DNA of 11,924 nt, taken from Acidaminococcaceae bacterium (lineage in GTDB: Bacteria > Bacillota > Negativicutes > Acidaminococcales > Acidaminococcaceae). Made by a program: the position numbers and the translations under genes. The notes under the pieces are model-generated. The model was given only the letters and a program-made list of their open reading frames with translations, was not told the origin of the DNA and did not search any database. This document shows, in pieces, positions 6,239-11,924 of the stretch; the stretch's first letter is position 1, and the number at the start of each line of letters is the position of its first letter. Location: positions 1 to 11,924 of the forward strand of contig JALCSJ010000058.1 in assembly GCA_022653215.1 (NCBI GenBank), written 5' to 3'.

Positions 6239-6910
6239 ATGTCAGAAGAAAATTTCTTTTTAGGTAAAAAGGGTGCAGAGATAGTACAAGAAAAAATCCT
6301 GAAATTAAAAAGCTATGGAGCTTGTGTTGTAAGTGATGCCATGCAAGGATTTAATGCTATGAGCGGGAAAATAAAAAGTCTTGTACCGGGAAAGATTATC
6401 TGCGGTCAGGCTGTAACTGTACGACTGCGCCCCGGAGACAATTTACTGCTGCATAAAGCAATTGAAATTGCAGAGCCCGGTGACATCATTGTTATTGACA
6501 CCGGGGGCAATTATATGAATGCTGTTATTGGAGAAATAATGTCTTATGCAGCTTTTGAAAAAAGGCATATAGCAGGATTAGTAGTCGATGGGGCAGTGCG
6601 TGATATCCAAGAGCTAAGAGCAATGCAGTATCCGGTGTTTGGCGTAGCAGTAGTGCCCAATACAGGAGACAGTGAAGGCCCGGGAATGTTAAATAAGCCT
6701 ATTTGCTGTGGCAATGTTCCGGTTCTGCCGGGAGATATTATTATTGCTGATGATAATGGGGTAGCTGTTGTTCCGATAGCGGAATGTGATTATGTACTGC
6801 AGCGTTGTGAAGAAAAAATACTTAAAGAGGAAAAGCGCAAAACTGAAATAGAGACAGGACAAATTACTTCTACAACTATTTTAGAAAAATTAGCTAATAA
6901 GGGATATTAA
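6239..6910 (+). CDS. RraA-family protein (4-hydroxy-4-methyl-2-oxoglutarate aldolase / oxaloacetate decarboxylase-like)
   Basis: This 223-residue protein of the RraA/HMG-CHA aldolase fold normally forms ring-shaped trimers or hexamers. Landmarks are GQAVTVRLRPGDN (56-68), the acidic GEIM motif (98-101), VVDGAVRD with Arg121-Asp122 (115-122) and IIIADDNGVAVVP (167-179). Gly-Glu and Arg-Asp are the metal- and pyruvate-binding elements of the aldolases, which cleave 4-hydroxy-2-oxo acids to pyruvate and often decarboxylate oxaloacetate. The start is ATG 6239 with GGGAGGA at 6224-6230, 8 nt upstream. An earlier in-frame ATG at 6188 lacks a ribosome site and would add a non-conserved extension. 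It is divergent from the LysR gene and followed after 4 nt by a terminator, so it is a single-gene unit. A regulator-of-RNase-E role is unlikely in this context. An aldolase or decarboxylase in the neighbouring acid pathway is the best inference. Confidence 0.8.
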   Translation: MSEENFFLGKKGAEIVQEKILKLKSYGACVVSDAMQGFNAMSGKIKSLVPGKIICGQAVTVRLRPGDNLLLHKAIEIAEPGDIIVIDTGGNYMNAVIGEIMSYAAFEKRHIAGLVVDGAVRDIQELRAMQYPVFGVAVVPNTGDSEGPGMLNKPICCGNVPVLPGDIIIADDNGVAVVPIAECDYVLQRCEEKILKEEKRKTEIETGQITSTTILEKLANKGY

Positions 6911-6914
6911 GAAT

Positions 6915-6968
6915 AAAAAGAGGTTGGAACACAATGACAAAAAGTCATGATGTTCCAACCTCTTTTTT
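6915..6968 (+). terminator. Long rho-independent terminator after the RraA-family gene
   Basis: A perfect 17-bp stem pairs 6915-6931 with 6951-6967, starting AAAAAGAGGTTGG and ending in TCTTTTTT. Above it, after a 2x2 mismatch, ATGAC (6934-6938) pairs with GTCAT (6944-6948) around an AAAAA loop. Because the left arm begins with AAAAA, it could also stop transcription arriving from the other strand. Confidence 0.9.
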
Positions 6969-7215
6969 AAGGTGTATTTCCCTATAGTTGCTTTTTGAAA
7001 TAGTCTTTTCATTTTTCAATTATCCTAATTGCAAGTATATTGTTCATATAGTATTATATAATGAGCAAAATAAAATAGTATAAGCATTAAGGTAGAACTC
7101 AATATTGCATAAACAGTAACGCTCTATAAATGCTTCTTTAACAAGAATATTTGCAATAATAATCATGGATTAGTTATTGAAGAAAATCTAATTACAAGTA
7201 GGGAAACGCATATAG
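6969..7215. other. AT-rich intergenic region before the DNA repair gene
   Basis: The gene-free stretch between the RraA-family stop (6910) and the AlkD-like start (7216) is 305 bases. Its first part is the terminator; the rest is AT-rich. TATAAT at 7057-7062 has no convincing -35 at proper spacing, and TTGCAT (7105-7110) with TATAAA (7125-7130) is only 14 nt apart. A promoter for the repair genes must lie here, but I cannot choose one. I see no tRNA, riboswitch or small gene. Confidence 0.5.
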
Positions 7216-7902
7216 ATGAATATTATAAAACGACTACAGGAAATGCAAGACGATAAATATAAAAAATTCCATAGCAAATTGTGTCCGGGTAAAGATAATG
7301 TTTTGGGGGTGCGTGTTCCCAATCAAAAAAAATTGGCCAAAGAAATTGCTAAGAACAACTGGCAAGAAATATTGGCTGGGCCAATTGGTTATTGGGCAGA
7401 AGAAAAGATTGTCTATGGTTTAACTATAGCTTATGCACCATTAACCATGAGACAACAGATTAAATATTTAAAAAAATTTGTGCCTAAAATAGATAGTTGG
7501 GCAGTATGTGATACAGTTTGCGGCAGTCTAAAAAGTTTTGAAAAAAACAGGGAAATGGGCTGGGAGTTTCTCCAATCTTATTTGAAAAAAAGGCAGGCAT
7601 ATCAAGTACGTTTTGGAGTTGTTATGCTTTTAGACCACTATACTACGGAAGAGTATATAGACAGAGTTCTTGAGTGTTATGAAGACATTAAAATGGAAGA
7701 CTATTATGTTCAGATGGCGGTGGCTTGGGGAATTTCTGTAGCCTATGTTAAATTTTCAGAGAAAACTAAGGCGTTTCTGCAAGAAGCAGACTTAGATGAT
7801 TTCACCTACAACAAAGCCATTCAAAAATGTCTGGAGTCATTGCGGGTAAGCGAAAAGGATAAACTCACTTTGAAAAAAATGAAAAAAGCAGTAAGAAATT
7901 AG
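7216..7902 (+). CDS. alkD: AlkD-family DNA alkylation repair glycosylase
   Basis: This 228-residue protein of the HEAT-like-repeat AlkD family removes N3- and N7-alkylated purines from DNA; family members are about this length. SWAVCDTVCG (94-103) carries the paired Trp95 and Asp99 that match the catalytic WxxxD of AlkD. YQVRFGVVMLLDHY (129-142) supplies a conserved Arg132, and AVAWGIS (168-174) carries the second active-site Trp171. The N-terminus (MNIIKRLQEMQDDKYKKFHS) and the GVRVPNQKKLAKEIAK segment are typical. The ribosome site is weak (TAGGG about 12 nt upstream), but this ATG gives the expected family length. The msrAB-type gene follows after 26 nt with no terminator between, so the two are probably co-transcribed as a damage-repair pair. 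Confidence 0.85.
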   Translation: MNIIKRLQEMQDDKYKKFHSKLCPGKDNVLGVRVPNQKKLAKEIAKNNWQEILAGPIGYWAEEKIVYGLTIAYAPLTMRQQIKYLKKFVPKIDSWAVCDTVCGSLKSFEKNREMGWEFLQSYLKKRQAYQVRFGVVMLLDHYTTEEYIDRVLECYEDIKMEDYYVQMAVAWGISVAYVKFSEKTKAFLQEADLDDFTYNKAIQKCLESLRVSEKDKLTLKKMKKAVRN

Positions 7903-7928
7903 AGCTTTGGAACATAAGGGGGTGACCG

Positions 7929-9029
7929 ATGATGTTCTTAAAAAAACACAAGTGGAACCTTTTATTAGTTTTATTGTTTTTCTGTTTATCAGGCATAGCA
8001 TTATATAATGCTTACGCCGGTAAACATTCGCAAAGCAATAGTTTAACCAAAGCAAAGGAGCATACAATCATGGGAAAAGAATCTACTATTTATTTAGCAG
8101 GAGGGTGTTTCTGGGGAACAGAACATTTTATGAAACAAATTAATGGGGTAATAGATACAGAAGTAGGTTATGCTAATGGTAATACTGAAAACCCTACTTA
8201 CCAACAAGTATGTTCTCATACTACCGGATTTGCCGAGACAGTTAAGGTTACTTATGATACAGGAGTGGTGAGCTTAAAAACGTTGTTAAATTTGTATTTT
8301 ATGACCATAGATCCAACGAGCATTAATCGGCAGGGTGGGGATAGTGGCGATCAGTATAGGACGGGAGTATATTATGCTGATAAGGAAGATTTGCCTGTAA
8401 TAAACGCACAAATTGCTGAGCTAGGGAAGAAGTATGAAAAACCCATTGTCATTGAAGTGCAAGCTCTTAGAAATTTCTACAAAGCAGAAGATTATCACCA
8501 AGACTATTTAGATAAGAATGTTGGCGGATATTGTCACATACGTCCGGAACTATTTGATATAGCCAGAAAAGCCAATGCCAAGACAATGTATATTAAGCCG
8601 GACCAGAAAACATTACGGCAGAAATTGACACCTATACAATACAAGGTAACACAGGAAAAAGGTACTGAGCCGCCTTTTGATAATGAGTATGACCATGAGT
8701 TTAGACCGGGGATATATGTTGATATTACTACAGGAGAACCACTTTTTGTTTCCACAGATAAATTTGATTCAGGCTGTGGGTGGCCTGCTTTTTCTAAGCC
8801 TATAGACAAAAAACTTCTGGTGGAAAATACTGATACTTCTTTTGGTATGGTAAGAACGGAAGTACGCAGTTCTTTAGGCGATGCTCATCTAGGTCATGTG
8901 TTTTCTGATGGACCAAAAGATATAGGCGGAATTCGGTATTGCATCAACAGCGCTGCTTTAAAATTTATACCCAAAGAGGCAATGGCTAAGCAAGGGTATG
9001 AGAAATACTTAAAACTACTAGAGCCATAA
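7929..9029 (+). CDS. msrAB: Fused peptide-methionine sulfoxide reductase MsrA-MsrB, exported or membrane-anchored
   Basis: This 366-residue fusion repairs both S- and R-methionine sulfoxide. Residues 1-30 are a basic start, a hydrophobic stretch (11-28) and AYA before Gly31, which resembles a signal peptidase I site or a membrane anchor. The MsrA domain spans about 52-205, with catalytic Cys60 in GGCFWG, GDQYR (140-144), and Cys202 in GGYCHI as a possible resolving residue. The MsrB domain spans about 232-362, with Cys283 in SGCGWPAF, HLGHVF (320-325) and catalytic Cys338 in RYCINSAAL. The zinc CxxC pairs of some MsrB proteins are absent, so this is the zinc-free type. AAGGGGGTGA at 7916-7925 serves ATG 7929 or the adjacent ATG 7932, and the latter has better spacing. 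A further ribosome site sits before Met48. An electron donor for an exported form is not encoded alongside. Confidence 0.93.
   Translation: MMFLKKHKWNLLLVLLFFCLSGIALYNAYAGKHSQSNSLTKAKEHTIMGKESTIYLAGGCFWGTEHFMKQINGVIDTEVGYANGNTENPTYQQVCSHTTGFAETVKVTYDTGVVSLKTLLNLYFMTIDPTSINRQGGDSGDQYRTGVYYADKEDLPVINAQIAELGKKYEKPIVIEVQALRNFYKAEDYHQDYLDKNVGGYCHIRPELFDIARKANAKTMYIKPDQKTLRQKLTPIQYKVTQEKGTEPPFDNEYDHEFRPGIYVDITTGEPLFVSTDKFDSGCGWPAFSKPIDKKLLVENTDTSFGMVRTEVRSSLGDAHLGHVFSDGPKDIGGIRYCINSAALKFIPKEAMAKQGYEKYLKLLEP
8054..8072 (+). promoter_or_regulatory. Internal ribosome binding site and second start codon in msrAB
   Basis: AAAGGAG at 8054-8060 lies 9 nt before an in-frame ATG at 8070-8072 (Met48). Starting there would drop the signal sequence and begin MGKESTIYLAGGCFWG, a normal start for a cytosolic MsrA. 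It is better spaced than many true starts in this window. It may allow a cytosolic isoform, or may be a relic of the gene's state before it gained an export signal. Confidence 0.5.
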
Positions 9030-9058
9030 ACAGGACAGCATGTTTTGTCGTTTTTTTT
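9030..9058 (+). terminator. Probable weak terminator after msrAB
   Basis: ACAGGACA (9030-9037) pairs with TGTTTTGT (9041-9048), including two G-U pairs, around a 3-nt loop. Eight T follow at 9051-9058. The stem is weak but the T run is strong, and it falls directly after the msrAB stop. Confidence 0.5.
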
Positions 9059-9117
9059 GCCGATGGTTTATTAATGGCGCTTATAGTAACGCAAAATGAT
9101 TTTTTTACAAAAACACA

Positions 9118-9146
9118 TTGACAAGTATCTATATGATGCGTATAAT
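9118..9146 (+). promoter_or_regulatory. Perfect consensus promoter of the arsR operon
   Basis: TTGACA at 9118-9123, a spacer of exactly 17 nt, and TATAAT at 9141-9146 match the sigma-70/sigma-A consensus at all 12 positions. Transcription should start near 9153, about 30 nt before the arsR ATG at 9183. This also argues against any start codon upstream of 9153 for arsR. Confidence 0.9.
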
Positions 9147-9151
9147 AAACA

Positions 9152-9169
9152 CATAGACATTTATCTATG
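9152..9169. promoter_or_regulatory. Inverted repeat at the arsR transcription start (candidate ArsR operator)
   Basis: CATAGA (9152-9157) and TCTATG (9164-9169) are perfect inverted arms with a 6-nt spacer, placed right on the predicted start site. TATCTAT also occurs inside the promoter spacer at 9127-9133, so a second half-site may exist. ArsR-type repressors usually bind imperfect dyads of this kind over their own promoter and release on metalloid binding. Confidence 0.6.
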
Positions 9170-9182
9170 CGAGGTGACGGAA

Positions 9183-9479
9183 ATGAATTCTATCGATGTA
9201 GCGTTAATTTGCAAAGCCCTTAGTGATTCTAATCGTTTGCAGATTATAGAGATGCTGGCAGATGGAGAAAAGTGTGCTTGCAAACTATTAGAAAAATTTG
9301 CTATTACTCAGCCAACATTATCTCATCATATGAAGGTCCTTTGTGAATGTGGGTTAGTGGAAAGCAGGAAAGAAGGAAAATGGTGTCATTATTCATTGAA
9401 TCTGGAGACACTTTCCGGGTTTAAAGATTTTATCAATGGATTGTCATGTTATAAGGGCGGAGGGTGTGGTTGTAAATGA
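9183..9479 (+). CDS. arsR: ArsR/SmtB-family metalloid-sensing repressor
   Basis: This 98-residue winged-helix repressor begins MNSIDVALICKALSDSNRLQ. The CAC motif (Cys31, Cys33) in GEKCACKLL sits where ArsR proteins carry the CxC that binds trivalent arsenic or antimony. The recognition helix is TQPTLSHHMKVLCECGLVES (42-61), and the wing includes KEGKWCHYSL. The tail adds Cys89, Cys95 and Cys97 (CYKGGGCGC), possible extra metal ligands. The start is ATG 9183 with GAGGTGA at 9171-9177. The frame is open upstream to 9096, but the promoter and operator lie there, so that extension is not translated. The stop overlaps the next start by ATGA, giving translational coupling to the permease. It probably represses this operon until a metalloid or thiol-reactive compound binds. 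Confidence 0.9.
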   Translation: MNSIDVALICKALSDSNRLQIIEMLADGEKCACKLLEKFAITQPTLSHHMKVLCECGLVESRKEGKWCHYSLNLETLSGFKDFINGLSCYKGGGCGCK

Positions 9480-10474
9480 TTTGGGACTTCTTTCAAAATC
9501 AAGTCTTGGGAATGAAATGGCTTAATGAACTCATAGGACAACTGCTCTTATCACTAGGACTTGACACAGCAAGCCCTGTGGGTGGAAGTTTGCAGTTCTT
9601 TCTGTATGATGTTATTAAAATTACAGTTCTTCTTTGGACTCTAATATTCATTATTTCATATATACAAAGTTTTTATCCCCCGGAACGCAGTAAAAAAATA
9701 ATGGGCAGATTTCATGGTATATGGGCCAACTGTATTGCTGCACTACTCGGAACGGTAACACCTTTCTGTTCTTGTTCATCAATTCCTCTGTTTATCGGTT
9801 TTACCAGTGCCGGATTGCCATTGGGTGTGACATTTTCATTCTTAATATCCTCACCCATGGTGGATTTGGGCAGCCTGGTTCTTCTTATGAGCATCTTCGG
9901 TGCAAAGGTTGCTGTGGCCTATGTGGTAGTTGGTCTAATCGTTGCCGTAATTGGTGGAACTTTGATAGAAAAGATGCATATGGAGATGTATGTAGAGGAG
10001 TTTATTCGCAAGGCTAGTAGCATTGATCTTGAATCACCCACACTTTCCCAGAAGGATAGATTGGAATATGCTAAAGACCAGGTTGTGAGTACCTTTAAAA
10101 AAGTGTTCCCCTATATTATAATTGGTGTAGGCATAGGAGCAATAATTCACAACTGGATTCCGGAAAGCATGGTTGAAAAGGTCTTAGGGGAAAACAATCA
10201 ATTTGGGGTTATTCTAGCCACCTTGATTGGGGTACCAATGTATGCTGATATTTTCGGTACTATTCCCATTGCCGAAGCTTTATTAGGCAAGGGAGCAATG
10301 TTAGGAACCGTATTGAGCTTTATGATGGCGGTAACAACCTTGTCTCTCCCGTCCCTTATTATGCTTAGAAAAGCTGTCAAGCCACGTTTGCTGGGAGTCT
10401 TTGTTGCTATTTGTACTGTTGGAATAATTATAGTGGGATATCTTTTTAATGTTTTTCACAATTTATTTATTTAG
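9476..10474 (+). CDS. YraQ/ArsP-type permease (UPF0718, DUF318 family)
   Basis: This 332-residue membrane protein has about eight hydrophobic segments. The signature TPFCSCSSIPLF (95-106) with Cys98 and Cys100, and the pseudo-repeat element GVPMYADIFGTIP (252-264), mark the two halves of the DUF318 permease family. ArsP members export organoarsenicals such as methyl-As(III) and roxarsone derivatives; many other members are unassigned. A soluble loop of about 35 residues (roughly 168-205) separates the halves. The gene overlaps arsR by 4 nt and is followed by a mini-thioredoxin, an arrangement that recurs with this family in anaerobes. A role in efflux of an arsenical or other thiol-binding compound is inferred from ArsR and the cysteine motif, not proven. 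No arsB, acr3 or arsC is in the window. Confidence 0.85.
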   Translation: MIWDFFQNQVLGMKWLNELIGQLLLSLGLDTASPVGGSLQFFLYDVIKITVLLWTLIFIISYIQSFYPPERSKKIMGRFHGIWANCIAALLGTVTPFCSCSSIPLFIGFTSAGLPLGVTFSFLISSPMVDLGSLVLLMSIFGAKVAVAYVVVGLIVAVIGGTLIEKMHMEMYVEEFIRKASSIDLESPTLSQKDRLEYAKDQVVSTFKKVFPYIIIGVGIGAIIHNWIPESMVEKVLGENNQFGVILATLIGVPMYADIFGTIPIAEALLGKGAMLGTVLSFMMAVTTLSLPSLIMLRKAVKPRLLGVFVAICTVGIIIVGYLFNVFHNLFI

Positions 10475-10485
10475 GAGGAATTATT

Positions 10486-10731
10486 ATGTCAATTGGTAGT
10501 GTTAAGGTACTTGGATCAGGGTGCGAAAAATGTAATGCCTTAGAGAAGGCAACTAAAGAAGCTCTTGAAGAGCTTGGTATGAATGTTCAAATAGATCATG
10601 TGACTGACTTTGCCAAAATTGCAGCTTATGGTGTCATGACAACTCCTGCTCTTGTTGTTGACGAGAAGGTTATAAGCTATGGTAAAGTCCTGAATAAACA
10701 AGGGGTTATAGATCTTTTGAAAAAATGTTAG
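10486..10731 (+). CDS. Small thioredoxin-like redox-active disulfide protein
   Basis: An 81-residue cytoplasmic mini-thioredoxin of the type called redox-active disulfide protein 2 (MTH895/TM0996-like). The start SIGSVKVLGSGCEKC carries the CxxC pair Cys13 and Cys16. TTPALVVD (52-59) supplies the cis-proline loop at Pro54, and the C-terminal helix ends in Cys81. AGGAGG at 10473-10478 overlaps the permease stop and lies 7 nt before the ATG, so it is part of the arsR operon. It may reduce a cysteine pair in the permease or an oxidised substrate, or carry a metalloid to the permease; the sequence does not decide. A terminator follows. Confidence 0.88.
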   Translation: MSIGSVKVLGSGCEKCNALEKATKEALEELGMNVQIDHVTDFAKIAAYGVMTTPALVVDEKVISYGKVLNKQGVIDLLKKC

Positions 10732-10771
10732 ATTTTAGGCTGATATAGTTTTTTGAACTTCAACATAAAGT

Positions 10772-10804
10772 AAAACCTCAGTTCTTTAGTGAACTGAGGT
10801 TTTT
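10772..10804. terminator. Bidirectional terminator between convergent units
   Basis: A perfect 13-bp stem, AAAACCTCAGTTC (10772-10784) with GAACTGAGGTTTT (10791-10803), has a 6-nt loop and T runs on both strands (TTTTT at 10800-10804; TTTT on the minus strand). It stops the arsR operon from the left and the RclA-like gene, whose stop is at 10810, from the right. Confidence 0.9.
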
Positions 10805-10809
10805 GTGTA

Positions 10810-11924
10810 TTAAGATATGGAAGCAAACAGGTCATTGAAACCTTCACTCATGGTAGGATGTGTATAGATTGCATCTCGTAGAACAGTATAGGGAAGCTTA
10901 GCATCCATGGCGATTTTTACGATGTTAATCATTTCATGAGAGTCAGCACAGAATAAATGTACACCTAAAATCAAATCTGTTTTAGCATCAATTATCGCTT
11001 TAAGTATCCCTTCCTGTTGATGCAGTATTTTAGTTTTTGGAATGGCCATAGCCGGTAATTTCGCAATTTTAATGGAATATCCTGCCTTTATAGCTTCCTC
11101 CTCACTGAGCCCAACTCGGGAAAAAGGCGGATCTAGGAAAACACTATAAGGTACTGCTCCACGGTTTTTCGTGGTTCTTTCACCTTTACCAAGAAGACCG
11201 GATTTAACAATACGGAAATCGTCCAAGGATATATAGGTGAATTGCAAGCCGCCAACTACATCGCCCATTGCCCAAATATGAGGAACGGAGGTACGTAGGT
11301 GTTCATCGGTTTTAACTGCGCCACGTTCTGTTAATTCTACTCCGGCAGCAGCTAAATTCAACCCTTGCACATTGGGACGTCGACCTGTGGCAATTAAGAT
11401 GGCGTCGGCAGACAACTGTTTTTCTCCCTCTTTTGTTTCAATAGTTAATACGGCATTGTTGGCCGTATCATGAACTTTTTGGGTTTTGGTGTTACGTAAT
11501 ACAACTACACCACGGTTTTCAAGGCTGGCAAGAACTTTAGCGGCGATATCCCTGTCTTCACGAGGAATAAAAACATTGCCGTCTTGAATGATAGTAACTT
11601 CTGAGCCAAAATTGCGGAAGAAGGAAGCAAATTCCAAACCAATGTAGCCGCCTCCAATAATTACTAGATGATGAGGTAAAAGGTCTAAAGACAGCAACTG
11701 TTCACTTGTATAGGAATACTTACTATCTTTCAAGCCCTCAATCGGGGGAACAAAGGGACGGGCACCGGTATTGATAAATATTTTTTCTGCTTCCACAGTT
11801 TCTGCTTTTCCATCCGGGAATTTAATGTCAATATGACGCGCATCTTTAAAGGAAGCAGTGCCAACAATTACTTCTGCCCCGGCATTAACGACTTTTTCAT
11901 AGTTCTTTTGTCGAAGGGCTGCTG
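10810..11924 (-). CDS. rclA: RclA-like pyridine nucleotide-disulfide oxidoreductase (5' end outside window)
   Basis: The frame stays open to the window edge, so about 370 residues are visible and, against RclA from memory, some 75 N-terminal residues are missing. These include the first FAD GxGxxG and the redox CxxxxC. The visible part closely follows E. coli RclA: AEKIFINTGARPFVPPI, the NAD(P)H-binding GGGYIGLEFASFF, PREDRDIA, AMGDVVGGLQFTYISLDDFR (FAD site), PYSVFLDPPFSRVG, DSHEMINIVK, and the C-terminal interface THPTMSEGFNDLF. RclA is a cytoplasmic flavoenzyme, related to mercuric reductase, that protects against hypochlorous acid and reduces Cu(II). A GTG at 11796 is an internal Val, not the start, because conserved sequence continues upstream. 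It converges on the arsR operon. Its own regulator and partners would lie beyond 11924. A generic mercuric- or lipoamide-reductase assignment is the less likely alternative. Confidence 0.9.
   Translation of the reverse strand, partial: AALRQKNYEKVVNAGAEVIVGTASFKDARHIDIKFPDGKAETVEAEKIFINTGARPFVPPIEGLKDSKYSYTSEQLLSLDLLPHHLVIIGGGYIGLEFASFFRNFGSEVTIIQDGNVFIPREDRDIAAKVLASLENRGVVVLRNTKTQKVHDTANNAVLTIETKEGEKQLSADAILIATGRRPNVQGLNLAAAGVELTERGAVKTDEHLRTSVPHIWAMGDVVGGLQFTYISLDDFRIVKSGLLGKGERTTKNRGAVPYSVFLDPPFSRVGLSEEEAIKAGYSIKIAKLPAMAIPKTKILHQQEGILKAIIDAKTDLILGVHLFCADSHEMINIVKIAMDAKLPYTVLRDAIYTHPTMSEGFNDLFASIS

Noticed and set aside
6915..6968. T-box or riboswitch leader for the repair genes
   Set aside because: It lies 4 nt after a stop codon with a T run, the next gene is about 250 nt away, and no T-box or riboswitch core motif is visible.
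9096..9182. Upstream extension of the ArsR frame from an earlier ATG
   Set aside because: The perfect promoter (9118-9146) and start-site dyad lie inside it, and GAGGTGA marks ATG 9183 as the true start.
11722..11796. Start of the RclA-like gene at the GTG at 11796
   Set aside because: The frame remains open to the window edge and the upstream residues align with the RclA middle region, so the real start is beyond 11924.
1..11924. CRISPR arrays, insertion sequences, tRNA or rRNA genes
   Set aside because: I looked for spaced direct repeats, transposase-like frames with terminal inverted repeats and cloverleaf or rRNA sequence, and saw none.

Overview
The window is AT-rich DNA with strong GGAGG-type ribosome sites, tight operons and classic hairpin-plus-T-run terminators. 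This suggests a low-GC Firmicute (Bacillota). The gene content (a carboxyltransferase-type fermentation protein, a dicarboxylate permease, thiol-stress genes) fits an anaerobe such as a Negativicute or Clostridium relative. The taxon is an inference from style, not from a marker gene.

Region 1 (1-204) holds the last 43 codons of an unrecognised plus-strand gene and its strong terminator. Region 2 (205-6968) looks like a carboxylic-acid catabolic locus. From a recognisable promoter at 251-279 it reads: aconitase-family large subunit, matching small subunit, a carboxyltransferase-domain protein of the oxaloacetate decarboxylase alpha / pyruvate carboxylase B type without a biotin domain, a small carboxymuconolactone-decarboxylase-like protein, and a MatC-type dicarboxylate permease. 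A LysR regulator converges on this operon, overlapping the permease gene by 12 bp. It diverges from an RraA-family aldolase/decarboxylase gene that ends in a long terminator hairpin. The parts suggest uptake of a di- or tricarboxylate, (de)hydration by the aconitase-like pair, and cleavage or decarboxylation of a 2-oxo or hydroxy acid by the carboxyltransferase-like and RraA-like proteins. The substrate cannot be named from sequence. The carboxyltransferase-like protein has lost two expected metal ligands (Lys to Glu, His to Gln), so its chemistry may differ from that of its relatives.

Region 3 (7216-9058) is a repair pair: an AlkD-type DNA glycosylase followed closely by a fused methionine sulfoxide reductase MsrA-MsrB. 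The fusion has an N-terminal export signal and a well-placed second start site that could make a cytosolic form. Region 4 (9118-10804) is a compact ArsR - YraQ/ArsP-type permease - mini-thioredoxin operon. It is driven by a perfect consensus promoter with an inverted repeat at the presumed transcription start, and it ends in a bidirectional terminator. Region 5 (10810-11924, minus strand) is most of a flavoprotein disulfide reductase very like RclA, the reactive-chlorine resistance enzyme. About 75 N-terminal residues, including the redox CxxxxC, lie beyond the window. Regions 3 to 5 together look like a metalloid, thiol and oxidant stress neighbourhood.
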